64,000 nucleotides of DNA from Demequina aurantiaca (lineage in GTDB: Bacteria; Actinomycetota; Actinomycetes; Actinomycetales; Demequinaceae). The stretch is taken from positions 124,001-188,000 of the forward strand of contig NZ_BBRF01000002.1 of the NCBI RefSeq assembly GCF_000975135.1, in the 5' to 3' direction. The position numbers were made by a program, and so were the translations under genes. This document shows, piece after piece, positions 24,637 to 31,790 of this stretch; position 1 is the stretch's first letter; each line of letters opens with the position of its first letter. The notes below the pieces were generated by a model, which saw only the letters and a list, made by a program, of their open reading frames with translations, was not told the origin of the DNA and made no database searches.

Positions 24637-25221
24637 ATGAGTGCGGAAACTGGCAGTGCCACCGAGGTTGCGGCGCCGATTAAGGGACGCGCGGGCTGGG
24701 TCTTGCTCAGTGTCACGCGAATCCTGATTGGATTCACCTTTCTGTGGGCATTCCTCGACAAGACGTTTGGGCTCGGATTCTCGACGTGTCGCGACCGTGA
24801 GAGTGGAGCCATCACCCTCAACTGTGACGCCTCATGGATCAATGGCGGCCGCATCACCGAGGGCTACCTGGGGTCGTCCTCAGGTCCCCTGAAGGACTTC
24901 TTTGTGAGCCTTGGCTCGCAGCCGTGGACTGACTGGGCCTTCATGATTGGCCTGGCCGGCGTGGGCCTGGCCCTCATCCTTGGCATCGGCACACGCATCG
25001 CCGCCGTCGGTGGCGCCGCTCTGCTCGCCATGATGTACGTGTCGCACGCATGGCCTGGACAAGGGGGCAACACGACCAACCCGTTCGTCGATGACCACAT
25101 GATCAACGCTGTCGCGATCTTCGCCATCGTGATTCTCGAGATTCACTTCGTGCAGAAGATTGGCCTCGGTGAGAAGTGGAAGAAGCTGGAGATTGTGAAG
25201 AAGAACCGCTGGCTCATCTAG
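24637..25221 (+). CDS. DoxX-like membrane protein, paralogue 1
   Basis: A 194-residue membrane protein with about four helices, resembling the DoxX family (named after the DoxD/DoxA thiosulfate:quinone oxidoreductase). A long loop after helix 1 carries two cysteines in STCRDRESGAITLNCDASWI and the conserved ITEGYLGSS block; helices follow with GIGTRIA and QGGNTTNPFVDDH. It may be linked to redox or quinone chemistry, but function is unknown. GAGGAG about 8 bases upstream supports the ATG. The gene has its own terminator, a DosR-like box upstream, and a close paralogue at 26111 beyond a TetR gene. Confidence 0.83.
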   Translation: MSAETGSATEVAAPIKGRAGWVLLSVTRILIGFTFLWAFLDKTFGLGFSTCRDRESGAITLNCDASWINGGRITEGYLGSSSGPLKDFFVSLGSQPWTDWAFMIGLAGVGLALILGIGTRIAAVGGAALLAMMYVSHAWPGQGGNTTNPFVDDHMINAVAIFAIVILEIHFVQKIGLGEKWKKLEIVKKNRWLI

Positions 25222-25233
25222 CCGCATTCGTCG

Positions 25234-25271
25234 GGCGGGGTCCCGCGTGCTCCAGGCGCGCGGGCCCCGCC
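25234..25271 (+). terminator. Terminator of doxX-like gene 1
   Basis: GGCGGGGTCCCGCG pairs with CGCGGGCCCCGCC around a short loop, followed by TCTTTG. Its 5' arm and lead-in are nearly identical to those after the second DoxX gene. Confidence 0.75.
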
Positions 25272-25338
25272 TCTTTGCGCGCCCGGACGCCCACCAGCAC
25301 TATCTGTCGCCTGGGGGACTGGCGCAGAGGGCCCGGCG

Positions 25339-25358
25339 CTACCACCTGGTAGGTAAAC
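25339..25358 (-). promoter_or_regulatory. Putative TetR autoregulatory operator
   Basis: Inverted repeat CTACC-ACCT-GGTAG (25339-25352), extended to GTTTACCTACC on the minus strand, 18 bases before the TetR start. The TAC(C)-N4-(G)GTA layout and TTTAC extension mirror one half of the palindrome at the GH3 promoter. Confidence 0.45.
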
Positions 25359-25370
25359 TAAGGTAGCAAC

Positions 25371-25994
25371 ATGACGAGTGAACAGACTCGAGTCGATGAC
25401 GGCCCCGCAACAAGCGCTACGCGCAAGGGCGACCAAACTCGTACCCTCATTTTGCGGACGGCCTTGACTCAGTTCGGAGAGCAGGGATATCGCGGCGCGT
25501 CATTGCGCGACATCGCCTCCAGATGCGGAATATCGCACCCCGGTCTGCTGTATCACTTTCCCACCAAGGAGGCGCTGCTCCTTGCCGTCCTGGATCACCG
25601 CGATCAGGTCGATCGGGCGGAACACGCCACCGCCAACGACTCCGGTATCGACGTGTTGCGGAGGCTGGTGCGCTCAGCCCAGGTGAATCAAAGCCGTCCC
25701 GGCATTGTCGAATTGTTCGTGGTGGTGTCCGCCGAGTCCACCTCGGTCGAGCACCCTGCCCACCAGTTCTTTCAGGACCGCTACGCGCGCCTGGTGGACG
25801 AAGTCGCGCGCGCCTATGCCGAGGTGGAAGAGCAAGGCGGATTAGTAGCGGGCGTACAGCCGCGCCGCGCCGCGCAGCAAGTGATCGCGCTCATGGACGG
25901 CCTGCAGGTGCAATGGTTGCTCGACAACGACGGCGTCGACATGTCGGAGGCGTTGCGCACGCACATTCAGCGCGACGTTAGCTTCACCGTCTAA
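25371..25994 (+). CDS. TetR/AcrR family transcriptional regulator
   Basis: A 207-residue regulator. The N-terminal helix-turn-helix domain (RTLILRTALTQFGEQGYRGASLRDIASRCGISHPGLLYHFPTKEALLLAVLDHRD, about residues 23-77) is a canonical TetR DNA-binding domain; the C-terminal region binds an unknown ligand. AAGG about 7 bases upstream supports the ATG. It lies between two DoxX paralogues, each with its own terminator, so it may control them or the GH3/GH87 pair 3 kb upstream. It is the nearest TetR gene to that palindrome, and its own upstream inverted repeat has the same architecture. Confidence 0.88.
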   Translation: MTSEQTRVDDGPATSATRKGDQTRTLILRTALTQFGEQGYRGASLRDIASRCGISHPGLLYHFPTKEALLLAVLDHRDQVDRAEHATANDSGIDVLRRLVRSAQVNQSRPGIVELFVVVSAESTSVEHPAHQFFQDRYARLVDEVARAYAEVEEQGGLVAGVQPRRAAQQVIALMDGLQVQWLLDNDGVDMSEALRTHIQRDVSFTV

Positions 25995-26110
25995 CAGCCT
26001 CACACCAGCGGTTTCCCCTCGCGGCGCACAGCAAATCGGCGTATTTTTTTGTGTAGTGGCCATGGACGGTCGCTCGGGCTGCTGCTCGACATACGAATGG
26101 GGACATCGCT

Positions 26111-26716
26111 ATGACGAACGACACAATGATGATGGACAACACTCCGGAGGCGTCCGCTGCACCGCGCCACGTCGAAGTAGCGGGTCGAGGAGGCTGGCCA
26201 TTCCTCAGCCTGCTCCGCATCGCCATCGGCTTCATTTTTCTCTGGGCCTTCCTTGACAAGCTCTTTGGTCTGGGATTCTCGACCTGCCGCGACAGGGACA
26301 CGGGCGACATCACTGTGGGGTGTGACGCCGCGTGGATCCATGGTTCGCGAATCACCGAAGGGTATCTGGGCAGTTCCACTGGCCCCTTTGCCGACTTCTT
26401 CGCCAACCTCGGCACACAGGCATGGACCGACTGGCCCTTCATGCTTGGTCTCGCCGGCATCGGCTTGGCGCTGATGCTCGGCATCGGGACCCGCATTGCC
26501 ATGTGGGCGGGCATCCTGATGCTGTCCATGATGTACATCTCGCACTCTTGGCCCAACCAGGGTGGAAACACCACCAACCCCTTTATTGACGAGCACATCA
26601 TCGAGATCCTCGCGATCGTCGCGTGCGTCCAACTAGAACTCGCTCGCCAGTCCATCGGCCTCGGCAAGTGGTGGCGTGGAATGGGTGTCGTTCAGAAGAA
26701 CCGCTGGCTCATCTAG
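26111..26716 (+). CDS. DoxX-like membrane protein, paralogue 2
   Basis: A 201-residue paralogue of the protein at 24637, roughly two-thirds identical by eye across its length, including the two loop cysteines (STCRDRDTGDITVGCDAAWI), RITEGYLGSS, GIGTRIA, QGGNTTNPFIDEH and the identical C-terminus KNRWLI. About four membrane helices. Divergence is greatest in the N-terminal 30 residues and the last helix. No DosR-like box was seen upstream, so the two copies may be regulated differently. A terminator nearly matching that of copy 1 follows. Confidence 0.83.
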   Translation: MTNDTMMMDNTPEASAAPRHVEVAGRGGWPFLSLLRIAIGFIFLWAFLDKLFGLGFSTCRDRDTGDITVGCDAAWIHGSRITEGYLGSSTGPFADFFANLGTQAWTDWPFMLGLAGIGLALMLGIGTRIAMWAGILMLSMMYISHSWPNQGGNTTNPFIDEHIIEILAIVACVQLELARQSIGLGKWWRGMGVVQKNRWLI

Positions 26717-26728
26717 CCGCGTTCTTCG

Positions 26729-26767
26729 GGCGGGGTCACGCGTGCACATGATGCCGCGGACCCCGCC
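26729..26767 (+). terminator. Terminator of doxX-like gene 2
   Basis: GGCGGGGTC...GACCCCGCC stem followed by TTTGCC. The 30 bases after the stop codon differ from copy 1 at only three positions. Confidence 0.72.
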
Positions 26768-26816
26768 TTTGCCATGCACCGAGCGGTGGAGATGACCCCG
26801 CGCACGAGGTGGGAGA

Positions 26817-27521
26817 ATGGATCGCATGAACCGCGCTTTACTCAGTCCCATGAAAATCGTCGTGCTGGCACTCGCGTCAGGCCTCGCACTTGTCGTCGCA
26901 CCCGCAGCTAGCGCTCATACGTCGCTCATCAGCGAGACGCCCGCAGACGGCGACGTGCTCACCGAACTCACGGACGTCGAGCTGGAGTTCTCAGAAGAAC
27001 TCTTGGACATCGGGAACTCGGTGACGCTGACCGACGCGGAGGGCACGACGCTAGACCTGGCCATCGACCTGACGGTGCCGCGAGTTCTCACTGCGCCCCT
27101 GCCCGCAGACCTGACCGCCGGAGACTACGTGGTGGACTGGCGCGTGGTAGCGAACGACGGCCACCCCCTCGAGGACACCATCGCGTTCACTTACGCGCCG
27201 GCCGCAACGCCGAGCGAGAGCGCGTCCCCGTTCGCGCCGGGGCCGGCATCGCCCTCCCCGGAATCGAGTGAAAGTGCGGCTCCAGTGCCGACTCAGATTT
27301 CCGCTCCCTCCCCGAGCCTGATCTCGGAGCCCTCGGCAAGCGCCGTTCCCATTAGCGCTCCCCTCGAGCAAGAGTCGAGCTCATCCGTGTGGTGGTGGGT
27401 CATCGGAATCGGCTTGTTCGTAGGCATCGTGGTGGGCGTCGTCGTGTGGCGCGCCGGATCGCGCCCGGCGACCGCAACAGATGACCCTCCGTCTCATAGC
27501 GGGGACACCCCCCAGTCGTGA
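26817..27521 (+). CDS. CopC-domain protein with C-terminal membrane anchor
   Basis: A 234-residue exported protein. A signal peptide (MKIVVLALASGLALVVAPAASA) is followed by a CopC beta-sandwich whose mature N-terminus starts HTSLISETPADGD and whose DGHPLEDTIAFTY block is conserved; the N-terminal His and the DGH His are the Cu(II) ligands of CopC proteins. A proline/serine-rich linker (about 135-190) leads to one membrane helix (VWWWVIGIGLFVGIVVGVVVW), leaving the domain outside the cell. There is no CopD partner here, so copper delivery is possible but unproven. Start may be ATG 26817 or 26826. Confidence 0.85.
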   Translation: MDRMNRALLSPMKIVVLALASGLALVVAPAASAHTSLISETPADGDVLTELTDVELEFSEELLDIGNSVTLTDAEGTTLDLAIDLTVPRVLTAPLPADLTAGDYVVDWRVVANDGHPLEDTIAFTYAPAATPSESASPFAPGPASPSPESSESAAPVPTQISAPSPSLISEPSASAVPISAPLEQESSSSVWWWVIGIGLFVGIVVGVVVWRAGSRPATATDDPPSHSGDTPQS

Positions 27522-27549
27522 CCGCGCAGTCGAGCATTGTGGGACGCTA

Positions 27550-28473
27550 ATGAGTATGAATCTTCGCCTCGGCACGCGCGCCTCCACCCTGGCGACGACG
27601 CAGTCAGGAATGGTCGCCGACGACATCGTCGCGCGCGCCGCCGCGCAGGGCCACGAGGTGACTGTCGAGTTGGTCGAGATCTCGACCAAGGGCGACCGCA
27701 CCCAGGGCTCGCTGGTGGGTCTTAGTGAGGTGGGGGTGTTCGTCAACGCGCTGCGCGATGCGCTCTTGAACGATGAGTGCGACCTGATTGTCCACTCGCT
27801 CAAGGACATGCCCGTGGGTGCACACCCTGAGCTCACCATGGTGGCAGTGACGGAGCGGGAGGACGTGCGCGACGCACTGTGCGCAGACGGCCTGACCCTC
27901 GCGGAGTTGCCCGATGGCGCCCGCGTGGGTACCAGTTCACCGCGGCGAGCGGCTCAAGTCAGGGCGTTGCGCTCAGACCTCCAGGTCGCCGACCTGCGAG
28001 GCAACGTGGACTCGCGATTGGGGCGCGTGGGAAACGACTTTGATGCGGTGATCTTGGCCGCGGCTGGGTTGGCCAGATTGGGCCGGTCTGATGAAGTCTC
28101 CGAGTTCTTCGACGTTACGCAGATGGTTCCCGCCCCCGGTCAAGGGGCCCTGGGCGTAGAGGTTCGCAACGACGCCCCGAAGGACCTGATCGACCTTGTC
28201 GGCGCGATCGACCACCCTCAGACCCGCGCCGCAGTGACAGCCGAACGCGCGACGCTCGGAATCCTCGACGCGGGGTGCTCGGCACCGGTCGCCGCGCACG
28301 CCACCGTCAATGGCTCCGAACTGAAACTCACCGCGCGGGTCACCAACCTCGCGGGAACGCTGGTGCTCAACGAAATCGACTCTGGCGAGTCGGTGCGCGC
28401 CGAATCCATCGGTAAGTCCGCTGGCTGGGCGCTGATGGGTAGAGGTGCCGCCCGGCTGATGGGTCGGTCGTGA
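27550..28473 (+). CDS. hemC: Hydroxymethylbilane synthase (porphobilinogen deaminase)
   Basis: A 307-residue enzyme that joins four porphobilinogens into hydroxymethylbilane. Recognisable are NLRLGTRASTLATTQSG at the N-terminus, VHSLKDMPV, the GTSSPRRAAQ arginine cluster, RGNVDSRL and Cys243 in DAGCSAPVAAH, which anchors the dipyrromethane cofactor. Normal length. Start chosen at ATG 27550, where family similarity begins; ATG 27556 is possible. No clear ribosome binding site or -10 was seen. It is the first visible gene of hemC-hemD-hemB-hemL, overlapping hemD by four bases. These genes feed haem and also siroheme for NirB further along. Confidence 0.95.
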   Translation: MSMNLRLGTRASTLATTQSGMVADDIVARAAAQGHEVTVELVEISTKGDRTQGSLVGLSEVGVFVNALRDALLNDECDLIVHSLKDMPVGAHPELTMVAVTEREDVRDALCADGLTLAELPDGARVGTSSPRRAAQVRALRSDLQVADLRGNVDSRLGRVGNDFDAVILAAAGLARLGRSDEVSEFFDVTQMVPAPGQGALGVEVRNDAPKDLIDLVGAIDHPQTRAAVTAERATLGILDAGCSAPVAAHATVNGSELKLTARVTNLAGTLVLNEIDSGESVRAESIGKSAGWALMGRGAARLMGRS

Positions 28474-29288
28474 GCATCCTGCGGGGAGCGCGAGTGCTGG
28501 TGCCGGTCACCGAGCGACGCAGAGCCCTCGCGGACAGGCTGAGTGACGCTGGGATGCAGGTCGACGAGGTGGAGTTCATCGCCATCGCACCGTCGTCCAC
28601 CCCCGCGGATCTCGCCATCGCTACCGCCAGGTGGTGTTCGGGTCAGTACGACTGGATGGCGGTCACGAGCCGCAACGCGGTCACCGCCATGGCGGAACTC
28701 GCCGCCACCGCCGGTACCACGCTCGCTGAGCCACAGCCAGCGGCAAAGGTGGCGACAGTGGGCGAGTCCACCGTGGGCGTGTGCGTGGAGGTCGGACTCG
28801 ACGTGTCACTGCTGCCATCGGGCAAGGCCAACGCGGCGGGAATCGTCGCCGATATGCCCGAGGGGCCAGGTCGAGTGCTCGCGCCCCTGGGAAACCTGGC
28901 GTCACCCGTATTGACTCGCGGCCTGGAACGCAAGGGGTGGACCGTCGACGCGGTCGAGGCCTACCGGACAGTCGATGGGCCGGGAGTGGGGCCCGAGACG
29001 ATCGCCGCACTACGGGACGGTGACCTTGACGCGGTGTTGCTGACCTCCGGGTCCGTCGCCGAAAGGTTCGCCGCGCAATGCCCGGATGTCGCCGCCGGCA
29101 CCCGCATCGTCGCTATCGGAGCCACCACCGCGGCATCCGCCGTCGCGGCCGGCCTGAGCGTCACCGCGGTGGCCACCACGCCGTCCTACGACGGCATCGT
29201 CGACGCACTCGTCGACGCGCTCACACAGGCGGGTGGCGCATCCGCTCAAGAACTAGCACCAGCCCACGACTCCGCGGAGGACTCATGA
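28470..29288 (+). CDS. hemD: Uroporphyrinogen-III synthase
   Basis: A 272-residue cytosolic enzyme that cyclises hydroxymethylbilane with inversion of ring D. It shows the two-lobed HemD pattern: ARVLVPVTERRRALADRLSDAGMQVDEVEF, DWMAVTSRNAVTAM, VGESTVGVCVEVGLDV, DAVLLTSGSVAERF and the closing VAIGATTAASAVAAGLSVTAVA. The GTG start overlaps the hemC stop and the 3' end overlaps hemB by four bases, so it is translationally coupled. This is the housekeeping HemD. The HemD-like protein at 41162 carries a DNA-binding domain and is likely a regulator. Confidence 0.92.
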   Translation: MSILRGARVLVPVTERRRALADRLSDAGMQVDEVEFIAIAPSSTPADLAIATARWCSGQYDWMAVTSRNAVTAMAELAATAGTTLAEPQPAAKVATVGESTVGVCVEVGLDVSLLPSGKANAAGIVADMPEGPGRVLAPLGNLASPVLTRGLERKGWTVDAVEAYRTVDGPGVGPETIAALRDGDLDAVLLTSGSVAERFAAQCPDVAAGTRIVAIGATTAASAVAAGLSVTAVATTPSYDGIVDALVDALTQAGGASAQELAPAHDSAEDS

Positions 29289-30271
29289 CCCACACCGGAC
29301 CCCAGCGCCGCCCTCGCCGACTGCGAGTCTCGCCCGCCATGCGCACTCTGGTGCGAGAGACCCGTCTCAGCGCCGACGCCCTGGTGCTGCCCATCTTTGT
29401 GCACGAGTCCATCACCGAACCCCAGCCCATCGCCTCGCTGCCAGGCGTGAGTCACCACACCCTGGATTCGCTCGCGGCGCTCGTGAACGAGGCCGCCCAG
29501 GCTGGCATCGGCGCCGTCATGCTGTTCGCGATCCCCACCACGAGGGATGCCACCGGCTCGGCCGGAGCCGACCCGGATGGCATCCTGAACCGCGCGATCG
29601 CGCGGGCAGTCGCGGCGGCGGACGGTCGGCTCGTGGTGATGGCAGATTTGTGCCTCGACGAGTTCACCGATCACGGGCACTGCGGGCTCCTCGATACCAA
29701 CGGCAACGTCGACAATGACGCGACCCTGGGCGCCTACGGCGACATGGCGCTCGCGCAGGCGCGGGCAGGTGCCCACGTGTTGGGGCTCAGCGGCATGATG
29801 GACGGCCAGGTGGCCTACGTTCGGGCCGTGCTGGACGATGCGGGCCTGACGGACACCTCGCTACTCGCCTATGCGGCCAAGTATGCGTCGGCATTCTATG
29901 GTCCCTTCCGCGAGGCCGTACAGAGCGAACTTGAGGGCGACCGCAAGACGTATCAAATGGATCCCGGCAACGGGCGTGAAGGCGTCCTCGAGGCGGAGAT
30001 CGACGAAGCCGAAGGTGCGGACATCGTGATGGTGAAGCCTGCACTGCCGTACCTCGACGTGCTCGCCGAGGTCGCCGCCGCCTCCCGCGTGCCGGTGGCC
30101 GCGTATCACGTGTCCGGGGAATACTCCCAGATCGAAGCCGCCGCCGAGCGCGGCTGGCTGGACCGCCGCGCAGCTCACCTCGAGGCATTGACGTCGATGG
30201 CGCGCGCAGGATCCGACATTGTCGTCACCTACGCGGCGCTGGACCTTGCCGCCTGGCTCAAAGAAAGTTAA
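29285..30271 (+). CDS. hemB: Porphobilinogen synthase (delta-aminolaevulinic acid dehydratase)
   Basis: A 328-residue enzyme that condenses two 5-aminolaevulinates into porphobilinogen. Active-site Lys199 lies in AAKYASAFYGPF and Lys251 in MVKPALPYLD. The metal-binding block reads DLCLDEFTDHGHCG: it has two of the usual three zinc cysteines, with Asp in the middle position, so metal preference may be mixed. The ATG overlaps the hemD stop (ATGA). Long in-frame codons upstream lie inside hemD and are not part of the protein. hemL follows after nine bases. Confidence 0.95.
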   Translation: MTHTGPQRRPRRLRVSPAMRTLVRETRLSADALVLPIFVHESITEPQPIASLPGVSHHTLDSLAALVNEAAQAGIGAVMLFAIPTTRDATGSAGADPDGILNRAIARAVAAADGRLVVMADLCLDEFTDHGHCGLLDTNGNVDNDATLGAYGDMALAQARAGAHVLGLSGMMDGQVAYVRAVLDDAGLTDTSLLAYAAKYASAFYGPFREAVQSELEGDRKTYQMDPGNGREGVLEAEIDEAEGADIVMVKPALPYLDVLAEVAAASRVPVAAYHVSGEYSQIEAAAERGWLDRRAAHLEALTSMARAGSDIVVTYAALDLAAWLKES

Positions 30272-30280
30272 GGAACCCAT

Positions 30281-31606
30281 ATGACTGACGCTGCACACTT
30301 CGACGCTGACGCCTTCGCCGCGCGCGCGGCGGACATCACGCCCGGAGGAGTGAACTCGCCGGTGCGCGCGTGGAACGGAGTCGGTGGCCACCCCGTGCCG
30401 ATCGCCTCGGCCACGGGGGCTCACGTCACCGACGCCGCGGGTCAGACCTATGTAGACATGGTGTGCTCATGGGGTGCAGCGATCGTCGGTCACGCCCACC
30501 CGCAGGTAGTGGATGCGGTGCAAAGGGCCGCGGCCAAGGGCCTTAGTTTTGGGGCATCCACCGAGGCCGAGATTGAGCTCGCGGAGACCATCCGTGCCCG
30601 CTACGCCCCGGCCCAGCGGGTTCGCCTGGTCAGCACCGGCACCGAGGCGACCATGACGGCTGTCAGGCTGGCGCGCGGCGCGACGGGCCGCGACCTGGTC
30701 GTGAAGTTCGCTGGCTGTTATCACGGACACTCGGACGGCCTGCTGGTCGCCGCGGGCTCCGGGCTCGCCACCTCCGGCGTTCCCGACAGCGGTGGGGTGA
30801 CGGCAGCCATCGCCGCCCAGACCATCGTCCTGCCCTACGGGGACGATGCGGCGCTCACCGACGCGTTTGCCGAACACGGCGCGCGCATCGCCGCGGTGAT
30901 CACCGAGGCCGCGCCATCCAACATGGGGGTCGTCGAGCCTCCACTCGGGTTCAACGAGCTGATCGCGTCGCTGTGCCGCAACGAGGGCGCGGTCTTCATC
31001 CTCGATGAGGTGCTCACCGGCTTCCGTGCGGGGCCCGCCGGCTATTGGGGTGTGGAGCGAGACGCCGCCGTCGCCCGCGGCAGCGAACCATGGGTGCCGG
31101 ACCTCGTCACCTTCGGCAAGGTCATCGGCGGGGGACTGCCCGTTGCGGCGCTCGCGGGACGCACCGACCTGATGGAACAACTCGCGCCGATCGGAAGCGT
31201 CTACCAAGCCGGCACCCTCTCCGGGAACCCGGTCGCCGTGGCATCGGGACTCGCGACGATGTCGCTGCTCGACGACGGCTTTTACGGGCGCCTCGGTTCA
31301 CATTCCGACGCCCTCGTCGCGAATGTTTCGGGCGCGCTCTCGGGTGCGAGCATGCCTCACGCCGTCGGTCGCGCTGGCACGCTGGCCTCCTTTTTCTTAG
31401 GCCTTGACACCCCGCCAACGACTTTTGGCCAGGCGGCCGAGCAGGACCAAGATGCGTACGCGTCGCTGTTCCACTCGATGCGCAATAGTGGTACCTACCT
31501 GCCCCCTTCCTCGTTCGAGGCTTGGTTCCTCTCCGGCGCTCACACGCTCGCGGACATCGACCGTGTCGCCGACGCGGTCGCCACCTGGGCGGTGTCCCGC
31601 CCGTAG
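30281..31606 (+). CDS. hemL: Glutamate-1-semialdehyde 2,1-aminomutase
   Basis: A 441-residue PLP enzyme converting glutamate-1-semialdehyde to 5-aminolaevulinate in the C5 pathway. It shows TPGGVNSPVRAWNGVGG near the N-terminus, VSTGTEATMTAVRLARG, CYHGHSDGLL, the Asp of FILDEVLTGFR and Lys280 in TFGKVIGGGLPV, which forms the PLP Schiff base. Last gene of the haem operon. A bulged hairpin (TCTCAC...GTGAGA, 31633-31662) after it may be a terminator. hemA and hemE are not in the window. Confidence 0.95.
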   Translation: MTDAAHFDADAFAARAADITPGGVNSPVRAWNGVGGHPVPIASATGAHVTDAAGQTYVDMVCSWGAAIVGHAHPQVVDAVQRAAAKGLSFGASTEAEIELAETIRARYAPAQRVRLVSTGTEATMTAVRLARGATGRDLVVKFAGCYHGHSDGLLVAAGSGLATSGVPDSGGVTAAIAAQTIVLPYGDDAALTDAFAEHGARIAAVITEAAPSNMGVVEPPLGFNELIASLCRNEGAVFILDEVLTGFRAGPAGYWGVERDAAVARGSEPWVPDLVTFGKVIGGGLPVAALAGRTDLMEQLAPIGSVYQAGTLSGNPVAVASGLATMSLLDDGFYGRLGSHSDALVANVSGALSGASMPHAVGRAGTLASFFLGLDTPPTTFGQAAEQDQDAYASLFHSMRNSGTYLPPSSFEAWFLSGAHTLADIDRVADAVATWAVSRP

Positions 31607-31632
31607 TCGCGGGCTCCGCCTGTCCCATTCTT

Positions 31633-31662
31633 TCTCACAGCCGCCCCGCACCAGGGGTGAGA
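31633..31662 (+). terminator. Possible terminator after hemL
   Basis: TCTCAC pairs with GTGAGA around an inner CCCC/GGGG pair with a bulge. It sits 26 bases after the hemL stop, just before the GlnR-like array. Confidence 0.4.
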
Positions 31663-31667
31663 GAAAA

Positions 31668-31705
31668 GTTTCCCTCGCTTTACACGCGGGGGCACCTCCT
31701 GTAAC
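31668..31705 (+). promoter_or_regulatory. GlnR-like binding array upstream of the assimilatory nitrate operon
   Basis: Half-sites spaced by exactly six bases: GTTTC (31668), TTTAC (31679), GGGCA (31690, degenerate) and GTAAC (31701). The actinobacterial GlnR consensus read in this direction is GTTTC-N6-GTNAC-N6-GTTTC-N6-GTNAC. A -10 candidate TAGATT lies at 31716-31721, placing the array at about -22 to -60, as for an activator. Confidence 0.6.
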
Positions 31706-31790
31706 ACCCCCTCCCTAGATTTTGTTGTGTCCGACACTGACGTTGACGTCCGTCAGACGTCTCCGCAGCCAACTCAGGGGGAGGGGACAC

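Noticed and set aside
25995-26110. A DosR-like box upstream of the second DoxX gene
   Set aside because: Searched by eye for GGGAC/GTCCC pairs; GGGGAC occurs near 26100 but has no matching half at the right distance.
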